DNA from: Pontibacter lucknowensis
Lineage (GTDB): Bacteria > Bacteroidota > Bacteroidia > Cytophagales > Hymenobacteraceae
Direction of reading: 5' to 3'
Length of the DNA stretch: 64,000 nt
Assembly (NCBI RefSeq): GCF_900156415.1
Contig: NZ_FTNM01000004.1
Coordinates: forward strand, 186,001 to 250,000
Below, piece after piece: positions 15,727 through 25,142 of this stretch. The position numbers and the translations under genes were made by a program. The notes below the pieces were generated by a model. It did no database searches and was not told the origin of the DNA. It saw only the letters and a program-made list of their open reading frames with translations. Positions within the stretch are counted from its first letter, which is position 1. Every line of letters begins with the position of its first letter.

Positions 15727-18171
15727 CTATTCTTTTTCAATGGCAAAGGTGGCACCCATCATCTCCAGTGCAAAGTTGTCTTTACTTTGGTAATAGCCAA
15801 CTTTGGGATAAGGAGTTGCGCCTACTTTCTTCTTTTCGATAGTGGCCGATATTCCCATGTTTACCTGTGTGCACTGCAGGGCATTGGCGCGCTTTATTAC
15901 CTGGTAAAGCGTCTGCCTGTATACCCCGTAAGTCATCAGGTATTCATAATCCATCCCGATCAGCATAAAGCTATACACATTCGCGACATTTCTGTGGCAG
16001 AAGGCAACGGCTACCGGCTTGCGGCTGATCGAGTATTCCTCTTTTATATAGAGTACGATAAATTCCCAGGACTTGCTTTCGTTGAGCTGCTGAAACATCT
16101 TCTCCGGAAACAAAAAGTTATTGATGGCGAAGTTGTTGTTTTTCACGTTGCGGAACAAAGCCATGGCGTGCTGCAGCTCTTCAGCGTCGAGCTGGTCTTT
16201 GACCACCACGTCGTAGAAGTGCTCATTGCGCTTGATCTTCTGCACAAAGTTCTCGCGTCCTTTCTTGGAGAGCGTCTTTCTGAAGCCATCCTCATCTGTC
16301 CAGTTCAGATCCTCGACCACACAAGACTCCGGCAGGTGCATTTTCACGAAATCCTGCTCCACCATAAATTCATCCAGTTCCGGATCCTTATCGTCGAGGT
16401 CGCGAAGCAGGATGCTGCTGGCCTGGTTCGCTTCCTGCTCTTTGCTCAGCTCCGATAACAGTGCCTTCAGCGCTTCTTTCCAGTATGGGCTGGTACGGTC
16501 CAGGTAGAGGTGGTTTCCCTCGGTGAACAAGCTGCCCAGCACGATGCCGGTGGTGGTGAGGTAATAGGGGTTGGCTTCCCGTTCGCGTTCCAGTGCTTTG
16601 GAGATAGAGGCCTGCGAAAACATGTCCTCTTTAAGCAAAGCAATGGCGGCAAAGGTCAACAACACCACTTTCCCCTCCGGGTCCTGCACGGTGTAGTAGC
16701 GGAAATCCCAGTTGTTTTCCTTCTCAGGGTTATTGCTGAACGAATCTTCCAGAAAGTGCATGCCTTCCCAGTCAAACATAGCCCGGCGGCCCAGGTGCTT
16801 GTTCCAGAGCCCTGCCTCGATCTGAGTGATGGAAGTATAGCGCTGCAGGCTGATGCCGCTGGCAGAAGTTGGCTGAGCAACTGCCGGTGCAAGGGGCTGA
16901 GCAGGCGGCGCCATCTTAAAGGCCTTTCGGATATTCTCCTGCGTCTGGTTAGTAGCGGCCAGTGCCAGGTGGAAATGCAGCTGCAGCTTGCGTACCAGTT
17001 CTTCGATGTCTTCGTCTGAATTGGTGAGTGAGATGGTAATGCGCACCCCGATGTTCTTGGCCGGTACAGCCGGGAAGGTAGCCAGGTTCACATAAACGCC
17101 ATCCTGCAACAAGGCCTGTACCAGGTGGTTGCCCATTTCCATGGTGCCGGTGCCGATGTAGAAGATCGGGCTCTCGCTTTCGTGTACCAGGGGCAGATCG
17201 GTTTGCTTGAGGAGGTGGTTAAAATAGGCGATCTTGCGTTGCAGTTCCTGCTGGTAGGTATAGATCTCGTCGCTCAGGTGTATTTTGGCCGATGCAATGG
17301 CGGCTCCCAGCGTGGCAGGCTCTATCTGCACCGAAAAGGTGAGGGGGCCACCAAAGTTGTTTACTCTGTTATACCATTCTTCATTCGGGAAGAGTGACAG
17401 GCCGCCGCAGGCGCCGAAGGCCTTGCCCAGATTGGCGGTCAGGATCATTTTGCGGTAGAGACCATCCGGCATTTGGCTCATGGCATAGCCTGTACCATGT
17501 TTGCCAGCCCAACTCATGCCGTGCGCATCGTCCACGTACAGGTATAGCTGCTCGTATTTTTCGGCGAGGGCAATCAGGTCTTTGATAGGGGCGAAGTCGC
17601 CGTACATGGAGTACACACTGTCGGCCATGTACCAGATGCGCTCAAACTTGCCTCGCTGCTTTTTAATGCGGTCTTCGAGCATCTCGAGGTTGTTATGGCG
17701 CACCATTTCCACAGTCACCCCCTGGCTGAGTAGCTTCTTCACGGCTTCCTGCACACTGGCATGTACCTGGTGGTCAAGTATAACCAGGTCTGACTGGCGT
17801 ATAATGCTAGGTATAACGGTGAGGTGCGAAAGTGTACAATTTTTAGAGATAACGACCGGTGCGTTGTACAGTTGCTTAATCAGAACCTCGAGTTCGCGGT
17901 ACAAAGGATTGGAGATGTAGGTGCGCGACATCGGGAACTGCGTGCCGTAACGCTCGATGGCATCGATGGCGCCGCGCTTTACCTGCGGGTGGTGCTCCAG
18001 CCCCAGGTAGCCACAGGTGCCAAAGTGCAGCACCTGCTTGCCATGCAACGTTAAGTGCTGACCACTAAGGTTTTGGTCTTCAGCATGCAGGTGAATGATC
18101 CCCTTTTTTTTAGAAACAGAAAGTACGGAATCAACCGTATCAATGATGTTATTATGTCGTATCTTTGCCAT
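15727..18171 (-). CDS. AOS-type PLP-dependent acyltransferase fused to a GNAT-like domain
   Basis: An 814-residue protein from ATG 18171 (MAKIRHNNIID); ATG 18210 would add 13 residues. Residues about 30-410 form an alpha-oxoamine-synthase fold (8-amino-7-oxononanoate synthase, serine palmitoyltransferase). The active-site DDAHG contains Asp214 and Asp215, and the PLP lysine is Lys250 in LGKAFGACGG. After a Pro/Ala-rich linker (PPAQPLAPAVAQP), residues about 450-814 look like tandem GNAT-type acyltransferase modules. The fusion suggests an amino-ketone or lipid product that is then acylated; the substrate is unknown. A small STAS-like gene is transcribed divergently. Confidence 0.78.
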   Translation of the reverse strand: MAKIRHNNIIDTVDSVLSVSKKKGIIHLHAEDQNLSGQHLTLHGKQVLHFGTCGYLGLEHHPQVKRGAIDAIERYGTQFPMSRTYISNPLYRELEVLIKQLYNAPVVISKNCTLSHLTVIPSIIRQSDLVILDHQVHASVQEAVKKLLSQGVTVEMVRHNNLEMLEDRIKKQRGKFERIWYMADSVYSMYGDFAPIKDLIALAEKYEQLYLYVDDAHGMSWAGKHGTGYAMSQMPDGLYRKMILTANLGKAFGACGGLSLFPNEEWYNRVNNFGGPLTFSVQIEPATLGAAIASAKIHLSDEIYTYQQELQRKIAYFNHLLKQTDLPLVHESESPIFYIGTGTMEMGNHLVQALLQDGVYVNLATFPAVPAKNIGVRITISLTNSDEDIEELVRKLQLHFHLALAATNQTQENIRKAFKMAPPAQPLAPAVAQPTSASGISLQRYTSITQIEAGLWNKHLGRRAMFDWEGMHFLEDSFSNNPEKENNWDFRYYTVQDPEGKVVLLTFAAIALLKEDMFSQASISKALEREREANPYYLTTTGIVLGSLFTEGNHLYLDRTSPYWKEALKALLSELSKEQEANQASSILLRDLDDKDPELDEFMVEQDFVKMHLPESCVVEDLNWTDEDGFRKTLSKKGRENFVQKIKRNEHFYDVVVKDQLDAEELQHAMALFRNVKNNNFAINNFLFPEKMFQQLNESKSWEFIVLYIKEEYSISRKPVAVAFCHRNVANVYSFMLIGMDYEYLMTYGVYRQTLYQVIKRANALQCTQVNMGISATIEKKKVGATPYPKVGYYQSKDNFALEMMGATFAIEKE

Positions 18172-18183
18172 GTGTTTTGCTAT

Positions 18184-18240
18184 GTTCGCAGTCTCGATAA
18201 AGCAGAACATGCGAACGATAGATCCAATTCAAATTTGAAT
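18184..18240. promoter_or_regulatory. Divergent control region with two inverted repeats
   Basis: GTTCGCA (18184-18190) and TGCGAAC (18210-18216) are perfect inverted arms 19 nt apart. A perfect 14-bp palindrome, ATTCAAATTTGAAT (18227-18240), covers the first bases of the plus-strand start codon. Both lie in the 67-nt gap between the divergent PLP/GNAT and STAS-like genes, so a shared repressor is plausible but unproven. Confidence 0.45.
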
Positions 18241-18640
18241 GGCAAATTTCGAAAAAGAATACGAAAAGAGTCCAATTAAAACGGATTGCCTCGAACTTTA
18301 TTTGAGAGAGGGAATCTTGTATTGTATTTATAACGAGGTAAGAGAGCTTGATCTGGAAAAAGCCCGTATCTGCGTGCAGGACCGATTAAACTACATTGGC
18401 GAGCAGGTATACCCGAGTCTGTTCGACATTACGCAGGTAAAGCACTCTACCAAAGAAGCACGGGACTATCTGGCCGACGAAGGTAATACAGGGGTTGCTG
18501 CCAGTGCAATTCTGGTGACTTCGCCCATGGTGAAGATGGCTGCCAACATTTACATTCACGTGAACAGGCCCAAGAATCCCACCCGCATGTTTACGAGCAA
18601 AGAGGAAGCCGTGCAATGGCTTTCGCAGTATAGAGCATAA
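18239..18640 (+). CDS. Small STAS/SpoIIAA-like protein (DUF7793-like)
   Basis: A 133-residue single-domain protein: LELYLREGILYCIYNE at the N-terminus, a central SLFDITQVKHSTKEARDYL and a C-terminal MFTSKEEAVQWLSQYR. This strand-helix pattern matches small SpoIIAA/STAS-like proteins that are frequent in Cytophagales. Divergent from the PLP/GNAT fusion across 67 nt, it may regulate it or share its control. It has its own downstream terminator. No enzymatic motif is seen. Confidence 0.65.
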   Translation: MANFEKEYEKSPIKTDCLELYLREGILYCIYNEVRELDLEKARICVQDRLNYIGEQVYPSLFDITQVKHSTKEARDYLADEGNTGVAASAILVTSPMVKMAANIYIHVNRPKNPTRMFTSKEEAVQWLSQYRA

Positions 18641-18642
18641 AC

Positions 18643-18671
18643 AAAAAGCCCTCCTGTCAGGAGGGCTTTTT
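18643..18671. terminator. Bidirectional hairpin terminator
   Basis: AAAAGCCCTCCTG pairs with CAGGAGGGCTTTT with essentially no loop. A and T tracts lie on both sides, serving the convergent STAS-like gene and TonB-dependent receptor gene. Confidence 0.88.
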
Positions 18672-18692
18672 GCTGGTTAAGGGTTTTAGGTT

Positions 18693-21191
18693 TTAGTTCA
18701 TGCCGTTGCTGTCTCCCTGCTTGGCGTCATCGTTTTTAATGCTCTTCTTGCGCCTAGGCGGACGCTGCTGCTCCATCTTACCGAAGTTGTAGTTGAAGCT
18801 CACACGCACCCCACGGTTGAAGTTGTTGATGCGGATCTGCTGGGTATAGGCTCTTGGGTTGGTAGGTGATTCCTCCACACGCACATCGTTACGCATGCGC
18901 ATGCTCTCTCTGAACGGGTTGTCCAGGCCCAGGCTGATACCACCTCTCTTGTCGAACAGGTCTTTCTTGATCGCGATGGTGTGGTACGAGAAGGCAGCAA
19001 ACTCACCCAGCAGCTGGATGCGGCGGGAGTTGAAACCACCGTTGAACTGTGCTGATATACCTTTTCCGAAGGTATAAGATGAGTTGGCGTTGATGTTGTA
19101 CATCCAGCCACTGTTGCTGGCATACTTGCCGTTGAGGTCTACATAATAGATGTTGGAGCTACCGCCGATGGTCCAGTTGTTGGTCGGTTTGGTATTTCCG
19201 AACAAGCTTACCCCATAAGTTTTGTTTTTGGCGATGTTGTCGAATGTAAGAGTCGTCACGTCCACAGGCAGGCCGTTAGTGTCTGTCTCCCTTTCGATGT
19301 TAGCCACCGTTTCGATCGCATTGTCCGTCTGGCGCATGTAACCGGTCACACTGAGGGATGTCGTCTTGAAGAAGGTGCTGTAGCCCAGTTCAAACAGGTC
19401 CGTCAGTTCGGCATCGAGGTTCGGGTTACCCTGCACACGGGTGTTGGAAGTCTGCTCCTGCACATATGGGTTCAGGTAGAACAGGGAAGGACGCTGTATA
19501 CGCTGCGTGAAGTTGGCGCGGAAGGTATGCTTCTGATTCAGGTTGTAGGACAGGGCCACGCTCGGTATAAAGTTATCATAGTTCAGCGCGTAGTCGTTGT
19601 CTCCCTGCAGGTCGGCGTTGATATCGGTATACTCGTAACGGCCACCCATTTTCACGTTCAGCTTTTTCTTCAGCATAAAGCCGTAGGTCATATAAGTAGC
19701 GTACACATCCTGCTCATAGAAGAAGGCATCGGTGCGGCGGGTTTCGTCCCCAGAGCTCAGGATGTCGCGGTACAGGGCGTCACTTTCCACATCACGGAAA
19801 ATAGACTTGGTACCCAGCTCCAGCATCGTTTTGTTAGCAAACGGATGGGTATAATCCGCCTGGAAGGTCAGCTCTTTGTTAGCACCTTCGTTCAGGTTGC
19901 GCTTCAGCAGGTAAGGGTTCTCGCTTTCGTTCAGGTAGTCCTGGCGAATGTCGTTGTCAGTATTGGTAACCGAGTAAAGCGACAGGAGCGCAAGTTCCTG
20001 GCCGGGCTTCTTGAACGTGCGGGTATAGTCCAGGTTATAGTCTGTGCCGATGCGCTCGTTGCGGTTGCGGATCTCGTTGCGGAAGTCCTGGATCAGGGTA
20101 TTGCCTTCACGGCTGCTCACCTCCTGGTCATTCTCCATTTTGAAAGTACCACCGTTGCTGCGGATGCTGCCCGAAATGTTGTTCTTCGGATTGAGGTCGT
20201 AGTCAAAACCGATCAGCGCGTTCATGAACGAGCCATTGATGCGTGTCTTGCCAGACTGGAAACTGGTAGTATTGCCGGCGAGGATGGTGTTGCTCATGTT
20301 GCCGTGGTTATAGAACATGTTGCCACCAAAGGTGCCGTTGATGCCCAGTTTGCCGCGACGGATGTTGAGGCTGGCATTGGCATTGCTGTTTCGCGTGCCC
20401 GCTGTGGCAGCTACCGAACCGGTCACACCTTGCAGTCCACCGTCTTTTTTGGTGATGATGTTGATGATACCAGCTGTACCTTCGGCGTCATACTTCGCAG
20501 AAGGGCTGGTGATCACTTCCACAGACTTGATCTGGTCGGCCGGGATTTGCTTAAGAGCATCTGCCACGCTACCCGCCATAATAGCAGACGGCTTATTGTT
20601 GATGAGTACACGCACGTTAGAGCTACCGCGCAACTGTACGTTGCCGTCTGTATCCAGCGAAAGGGCAGGTACCTTTTGCAGCACATCCGCCGCATTGCCA
20701 CCCGAATTGGTGATATCCTTTTCGGCGTTGTATACCGTGCGGTCGATCTTCTCTTCTACCAGCGGCTTCTCGCCTGTGATCACGACTTCGCTCAGCTTCT
20801 TGGCATCAGAGGCAATGGCCACGGCACCCACATTCACGCTGGCGTTGTCGGAGCTCACTGTCACATCCTCTACCAGCTTCTGCTGATAGCCCAGGAAGCT
20901 CACCTGCAGTCTGTACTTGCCTACGCCTACCTTGCTGATCGTAAAGCGGCCCTTGTCGTCAGCCATGGCCCCGTCAATCGGTTTGCCTGTCGCCAGGTTG
21001 ATCAGCGCAACAGTAGCAAACTCCACAGGCTTTTTAGTGTCAGCGTCCTGCACGGTACCTGTGATGGTCGCGTTGCCGCGCGGCACGGCCATACCTGAGG
21101 CGGCCTGCTGTTGTGGGGCAGCCTGCGGTGCCTGTGCCAGAGCCGGCACTGTGCTCAGTCCCAGCAGGGCGAGCAGCAAGCTCTTTTTCAT
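18693..21191 (-). CDS. TonB-dependent receptor with outer-membrane beta-barrel (CirA/FecA-like)
   Basis: An 832-residue protein from ATG 21191, which opens a clear signal peptide (MKKSLLLALLGLSTVPALAQ). A carboxypeptidase-regulatory-like domain follows at about residues 45-130, then the plug (VLQKVPALSLDTDGNVQLRG, IKSVEVITSPSAKYDAEGTAGIINI), and a barrel of the outer-membrane beta-barrel family ending in GVRVSFNYNFGK. A charged tail (QQRPPRRKK) is added. It lacks a SusD partner, so metal-chelate or peptide uptake is likelier than glycan uptake. The ligand is unknown. Confidence 0.9.
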   Translation of the reverse strand: MKKSLLLALLGLSTVPALAQAPQAAPQQQAASGMAVPRGNATITGTVQDADTKKPVEFATVALINLATGKPIDGAMADDKGRFTISKVGVGKYRLQVSFLGYQQKLVEDVTVSSDNASVNVGAVAIASDAKKLSEVVITGEKPLVEEKIDRTVYNAEKDITNSGGNAADVLQKVPALSLDTDGNVQLRGSSNVRVLINNKPSAIMAGSVADALKQIPADQIKSVEVITSPSAKYDAEGTAGIINIITKKDGGLQGVTGSVAATAGTRNSNANASLNIRRGKLGINGTFGGNMFYNHGNMSNTILAGNTTSFQSGKTRINGSFMNALIGFDYDLNPKNNISGSIRSNGGTFKMENDQEVSSREGNTLIQDFRNEIRNRNERIGTDYNLDYTRTFKKPGQELALLSLYSVTNTDNDIRQDYLNESENPYLLKRNLNEGANKELTFQADYTHPFANKTMLELGTKSIFRDVESDALYRDILSSGDETRRTDAFFYEQDVYATYMTYGFMLKKKLNVKMGGRYEYTDINADLQGDNDYALNYDNFIPSVALSYNLNQKHTFRANFTQRIQRPSLFYLNPYVQEQTSNTRVQGNPNLDAELTDLFELGYSTFFKTTSLSVTGYMRQTDNAIETVANIERETDTNGLPVDVTTLTFDNIAKNKTYGVSLFGNTKPTNNWTIGGSSNIYYVDLNGKYASNSGWMYNINANSSYTFGKGISAQFNGGFNSRRIQLLGEFAAFSYHTIAIKKDLFDKRGGISLGLDNPFRESMRMRNDVRVEESPTNPRAYTQQIRINNFNRGVRVSFNYNFGKMEQQRPPRRKKSIKNDDAKQGDSNGMN

Positions 21192-21890
21192 AGTTTTTTC
21201 GAGTTGGTGTATACGTTCTCTTTTCATATTTCCGGTCTTCTGTAAATTCTTGCTGGTGTAAAGAAAAACCGGGTTTTTGACTCCTGAAAACGGAATATAC
21301 CAAGGCGTCGCATTTCTATATGAATAGCCTAATATAGCCTATAAGCCATTCGTCGGTAAATAGGGGAGGTTCGTGGAGGGAAAGGTGGTTTGTTAAGGTA
21401 TAGTGGGATGGTATAGTAACTTGGCCTGGCCGGGCGGACTCTACTTTTTTTCTTGATAAAAAAATCGAGGGCCCCTACCCCCACTCGCTGAACGCTCTCG
21501 AAAGAGGGACCCCTTCACCCCCAACAGTGGAGCGCCAAAAAGTGCACCTGGCTCAGTGATCTGTTTCATAGCCGCCGTGCAAGTATGTCGTGCTATACCC
21601 GCCAGTGGTATGTGTGCTACGAAGCCTATACCTGTTGAATGGCAGTGGCAGAAAATCCCCTCTTGGGAGGGGCAGGGGTGGGTATAACCAGCAGGAACAG
21701 CTAAAGACAGAAATTACGCAGCTATACTTGAAAATAAGCAGCTTCTAGAGAAGTCCCCCTTGGGGGTAGGGCCCTCGACAAAGAAGGGGGCAGGGGGATG
21801 ATAATCGTTCCCAAGTCTCCCTCCCCTGTCTTGGGGAGGGGCCCTCTTTAAAAGGGGAGAGGTGACCTACAAGGGGCAACTAACCCCTAA
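21192..21890. other. Intergenic region with GC-rich dispersed-repeat-like sequence
   Basis: About 700 nt without a credible gene. The arms at 21465-21483 and 21761-21778 (TCGAGGGCCC-CTACCCCCA and its complement, one base shorter) form an 18-bp inverted repeat around about 280 bp. Several short CCCCTC/GAGGGG hairpins also occur (21655-21685, 21750-21800, 21820-21860). The pattern resembles decayed intergenic repeats or a MITE. Three AGGTATA/TATACCT motifs are present or close by. No transposase. Confidence 0.55.
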
Positions 21891-22304
21891 CTACACAATC
21901 TCAAAAGAATGTGTGATCGTGGCTGTTTTATATAGAATCGCGGCGACAGAGCAGTATTTCTCCAGCGAGAGCTCAATGGCACGGCGTACTTTGTCCTCGT
22001 CCAATTGACCACCGATCTTGAAGTGAATGTGAATGGTGCTGAAGAGATTGAATTCCTCTACCTTCTGGCGCTCTGCTTTTACATTGATATCAAAGCTTTC
22101 GATGGGCTGGCGCTGCTTTTTGAGGATGCTGATAATATCGATGGCACTGCAGCCGCCCAGGCCCATCAGCATGAGCTCCATCGGGCGGGCGCCCTCGTTG
22201 TGGCCCCCAATTTCGGGGTTGGCATCTATGTTAATGGCGACATTGGCGGCGCCTCTGGCTTCGAAGTGATAGTCCTGGTCTACGCGGGTGAGGTTGATCT
22301 CCAT
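21891..22304 (-). CDS. OsmC/Ohr-family protein
   Basis: A 137-residue protein of normal OsmC length. The two redox cysteines are in place: Cys52 in MGLGGCSAID and Cys118 in EKYCSVAAIL, the second followed by the conserved alpha-helical end. OsmC-type proteins reduce organic hydroperoxides or handle other electrophiles in the cytosol. It stands alone, with a GC-rich repeat cluster downstream and an unknown gene 63 nt upstream. Confidence 0.92.
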   Translation of the reverse strand: MEINLTRVDQDYHFEARGAANVAINIDANPEIGGHNEGARPMELMLMGLGGCSAIDIISILKKQRQPIESFDINVKAERQKVEEFNLFSTIHIHFKIGGQLDEDKVRRAIELSLEKYCSVAAILYKTATITHSFEIV

Positions 22305-22367
22305 GGTGTATTTCTCGTTTTCTGAAGTTCGAAGGTATAAATTTATACCCTTTGCACCAAGTCCGGC

Positions 22368-23087
22368 TTAGGCTGCCAGGCGCGTCACATACTTCACCAG
22401 CGATCGTTTGGCTATGGGAAGCAGGGCGCTGTCGAGCGGGCAGGGAACCTTGGCGACCACCACAAACGTGGCAGGATTGGGCAGCTCCTGGTTTTCTTTG
22501 ACCAGCTGTACCTTCAGGTTTTCGTGCGTCTGGGCAAGCCCGCGGCGCACGGTGCGGACCAGCTGTGTGTTGATACCCCGGTACTTCTCATAGGTGTTCT
22601 CAAAAACGGTGATGCGGTATACGTACACCTGCGTTTCCTTGCCCGGAAAGGCGTCCAGGAATAGGTAGCCCTCGTTGAAATACATCGGCGTAATACCCAC
22701 AGGATTGATTTCGAGGTGACGCTCTATAAAGTCATACAGCTCCCTGCCTTGGTACACGGCCTCCTGAAAAAGCGGCGCGGCATACTGGATCACCTCTTCG
22801 ATCTGGGCCATGGTTTCGTCATCCTCTACGATCTTTTCATATACCAGCTCCAGCTTCTCAAAATCTGCGCGGGTGATCTGCTGAGGAAAGGCTTCGTATA
22901 CCAGCTTCTTATGCTCGCGCACCTGTTGCAGGTTACGGTAGTGCATGATCAGGTCAGAAAAGACAGGGTAGAGGCGCTGTTGCCCGAACTCGGACCGGAC
23001 TGCCTGCAGGTAGGCCAGCAGGCGGTATTTTTTATATTCAAAGTCAAGCAATCCTTCTGTCAGCCAATTGATGGGTAAGTTTTGCAT
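22368..23087 (-). CDS. Conserved protein of unknown function
   Basis: A 239-residue protein from ATG 23087 (MQNLPINWLTEGLLDFEYKKY); ATG 23114 would add nine residues. It is helical and charged, with no signal peptide or membrane segment. The N-terminal FEYKKYRLLAYLQAVRSEF and the C-terminal VVVAKVPCPLDSALLPIAKR look like a protein family specific to Bacteroidota. I recognise no domain. It diverges from the HPF gene. Confidence 0.7.
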   Translation of the reverse strand: MQNLPINWLTEGLLDFEYKKYRLLAYLQAVRSEFGQQRLYPVFSDLIMHYRNLQQVREHKKLVYEAFPQQITRADFEKLELVYEKIVEDDETMAQIEEVIQYAAPLFQEAVYQGRELYDFIERHLEINPVGITPMYFNEGYLFLDAFPGKETQVYVYRITVFENTYEKYRGINTQLVRTVRRGLAQTHENLKVQLVKENQELPNPATFVVVAKVPCPLDSALLPIAKRSLVKYVTRLAA

Positions 23088-23255
23088 AACGGTAAACCTT
23101 GGGTGATTATGCATAAAAACGAACGGTGCCGGGGCGATGTTGCTTCGCAGGGCACTTTGTCAGCGTAAACCTTAATGGCAGGCGACCGTTTAATTTCAGC
23201 ACCGGGATGCTCTGAACAAAGCCTCCCGTTTTACACCATACTTATAAGACAGAAC

Positions 23256-23561
23256 ATGAATTATACAGAGAATTTCGAAGGAATCAAGATTGACGTACAG
23301 GCTGTAGACATATCAATTACAGACGACGTGCAGCAGCATATTCGCAACACAATCTCTAAACTGAAGCGCCATGCCAAAAAGATAGACTCTGTGGACGTGT
23401 ACTTCAAGGAAGAGGCGAACCACGCGACCGATGCCAAGAAACTGAGCATGCGAGTAGGTATACCCGGCACCGACGCGTTTGCCGAAGACAATGGCGACAA
23501 CTGGTATGAGTTGCTGAAGAACGTAGAAGATAAACTCAAGCGCCAGCTCGAGAAAAGATAA
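23256..23561 (+). CDS. hpf: HPF/RaiA-family ribosome-associated translation inhibitor
   Basis: A 101-residue protein from ATG 23256; the frame open from 23175 is an artefact upstream of MNYTENFEGIKIDVQAVDI. The beta-alpha-beta-beta-beta-alpha pattern, with FKEEANHATDAKKLSMRVGIPG and a C-terminal helix VEDKLKRQLEK, is that of short hibernation-promoting factors. HPF binds the 30S decoding region to make inactive 100S or silenced 70S ribosomes in stationary phase or stress. It is monocistronic. Confidence 0.88.
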   Translation: MNYTENFEGIKIDVQAVDISITDDVQQHIRNTISKLKRHAKKIDSVDVYFKEEANHATDAKKLSMRVGIPGTDAFAEDNGDNWYELLKNVEDKLKRQLEKR

Positions 23562-23669
23562 GCCGACGGGCACAGCAATGCAAACCCGCTGCGTGGCCAG
23601 GTATAGCACCTGCCCGGCAGCGGGTTTGCTGTTGGATGCAGACAGGTATAGAGAGATAAAACAGAACGT

Positions 23670-24452
23670 ATGGCTACAGCAGATTATACAAAAAAAGTAG
23701 TACTGGTTACCGGCGGAGCGCAAGGTATAGGCTTGGGTATAGCCCAGGCTTTTGCGCAGGCGGGGGGTCACGTCGTGCTGACAGACACCGATGAGGAAGC
23801 TGGACAAGAGGCCTTGCAGCGCCTGCAGGCCCGACAGCTGACTGCCAGCTTTATGCCCTGCGACGTGAGCGTCGAGCAGGAGGTGGTTTCGCTGATGCAA
23901 AAAGTAGAGGAGGAGCATGGGCAGCTGGACGTGCTGGTGAACAATGCAGGTATAGCCGATCCTTTTATTGGCAATCCGGATGAAATGCAGATGTCCGAAT
24001 TTGACAGGGTGCTGGCTGTAAACCTGCGTGGGCCAATGCTTTGTGCCAAATATGGTTTGCCGCTGCTGCGCAAGTCAGCGCATCCTGCCATCCTGAATAT
24101 CACGAGCACACGCGCTTTCATGTCTGAACCCGATACCTTTGCCTACTCGGCCTCCAAGGGCGGACTGGAGGCGCTCACGCATTCACTGGCCGTTAGTCTG
24201 GCACCTGACCGCATTCGGGTAAATGCCATCGCACCCGGCTGGATCGAAACCGGGCCCTGGCAAAAAGAGAAGAATCGCTACGAGCCGCAGCATACCCGCC
24301 AGGACAAGGAGCAGCACCCGGTAGGCCGTATAGGAGAGCCGCAGGATATCGCTGAAGCAGCGCTTTTTCTGTGCTCCGACAAAGCCGGCTTTATCACAGG
24401 GCAGCATTTGGTGATAGACGGCGGCATGACCATAAAGATGATTTATGCCTGA
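23670..24452 (+). CDS. Short-chain dehydrogenase/reductase (SDR)
   Basis: A 260-residue classical SDR. The cofactor loop TGGAQGIGLGI is at about residues 14-24, then TDTDEEAG, NNAGIAD near 90, and the catalytic Ser and YSASK pair (ITSTRAF...YSASKGG near 150). RVNAIAPGWIETG near 185 and GFITGQHLVIDGGMT at the C-terminus follow. The residue after the cofactor strand (Asp in LTDTD) suggests NAD(H). Substrate unknown. Confidence 0.92.
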   Translation: MATADYTKKVVLVTGGAQGIGLGIAQAFAQAGGHVVLTDTDEEAGQEALQRLQARQLTASFMPCDVSVEQEVVSLMQKVEEEHGQLDVLVNNAGIADPFIGNPDEMQMSEFDRVLAVNLRGPMLCAKYGLPLLRKSAHPAILNITSTRAFMSEPDTFAYSASKGGLEALTHSLAVSLAPDRIRVNAIAPGWIETGPWQKEKNRYEPQHTRQDKEQHPVGRIGEPQDIAEAALFLCSDKAGFITGQHLVIDGGMTIKMIYA

Positions 24453-24497
24453 ACCTATCTGCCGGCATTGGGGTAAAACCTAAGGGAAGTGTAAAAA

Positions 24498-25142
24498 TTG
24501 CCTATGACCAATAGTCCTTACAACCCTGTACTGCTATATGTGACCGACCCGATGTGCGCCTGGTGCTACGGTTTCACGCACGTGATCCGCCGTTTGCGCG
24601 CCTTATGGCATGGTCGGTTGACTGTAGAAGTTGTGGCCGGAGGGCTCCACCCGTTTGCCCGAGAGCCTATTTCGCGTGAGCAGCGGGAGCGACTGGCGGT
24701 GAACTGGCACCGGGTGCAGGAGCGTACCAGTCTGCCGTTTAACTACAGCCTGTTTCTGCGGGAAGACTTTGTGTACGACACAGAGCCCGCCTGCCGCGCC
24801 TTGCACGTGGTGCGTCGCCTCAGGCCTGCGCTCACGCTTGAGATACTGCGGGCCATGCACTCTGCTTTCTATGCCGATGGCCTGAACCTGGCTGATCCGC
24901 AGGTGCTCGCCCATGCGGTCCGCCCTTTTGGCATCCAGGAAAACCTGTTCTATACCTTGTTTGAGGCTGAGGAGATCATTGACGCGACCGAGAAGGAGTT
25001 TGAGTTTGTCGAAATGCTAGGGGTTACGAACCTGCCCAGTGTATACATGGAAGGAGGTATGGGGCCGGAACTGCTCACCAGCGGCTTCTGCCAGCTCGAC
25101 GAATTGGAAGAAAGGTTATTACAGCATCTGGAAATGGCCTGA
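24498..25142 (+). CDS. DsbA-family (FrnE-like) thioredoxin-fold protein
   Basis: A 214-residue protein; ATG 24504 (MTNSPYNP) is an equally good start. VTDPMCAWCYGF near residue 16 carries a CAWC redox motif, followed by the helical insertion of DsbA-like proteins and a late LGVTNLPSVYMEGG with the cis-Pro loop. There is no signal peptide, so it is a cytosolic oxidoreductase or isomerase-like protein. It lies 45 nt after the SDR gene and may be co-transcribed with it. Confidence 0.85.
   Translation: MPMTNSPYNPVLLYVTDPMCAWCYGFTHVIRRLRALWHGRLTVEVVAGGLHPFAREPISREQRERLAVNWHRVQERTSLPFNYSLFLREDFVYDTEPACRALHVVRRLRPALTLEILRAMHSAFYADGLNLADPQVLAHAVRPFGIQENLFYTLFEAEEIIDATEKEFEFVEMLGVTNLPSVYMEGGMGPELLTSGFCQLDELEERLLQHLEMA

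Noticed and set aside
19527..21098. 523-codon open frame opposite the TonB-dependent receptor gene
   Set aside because: Antisense shadow of a gene with clear plug and barrel motifs; no recognisable domain.
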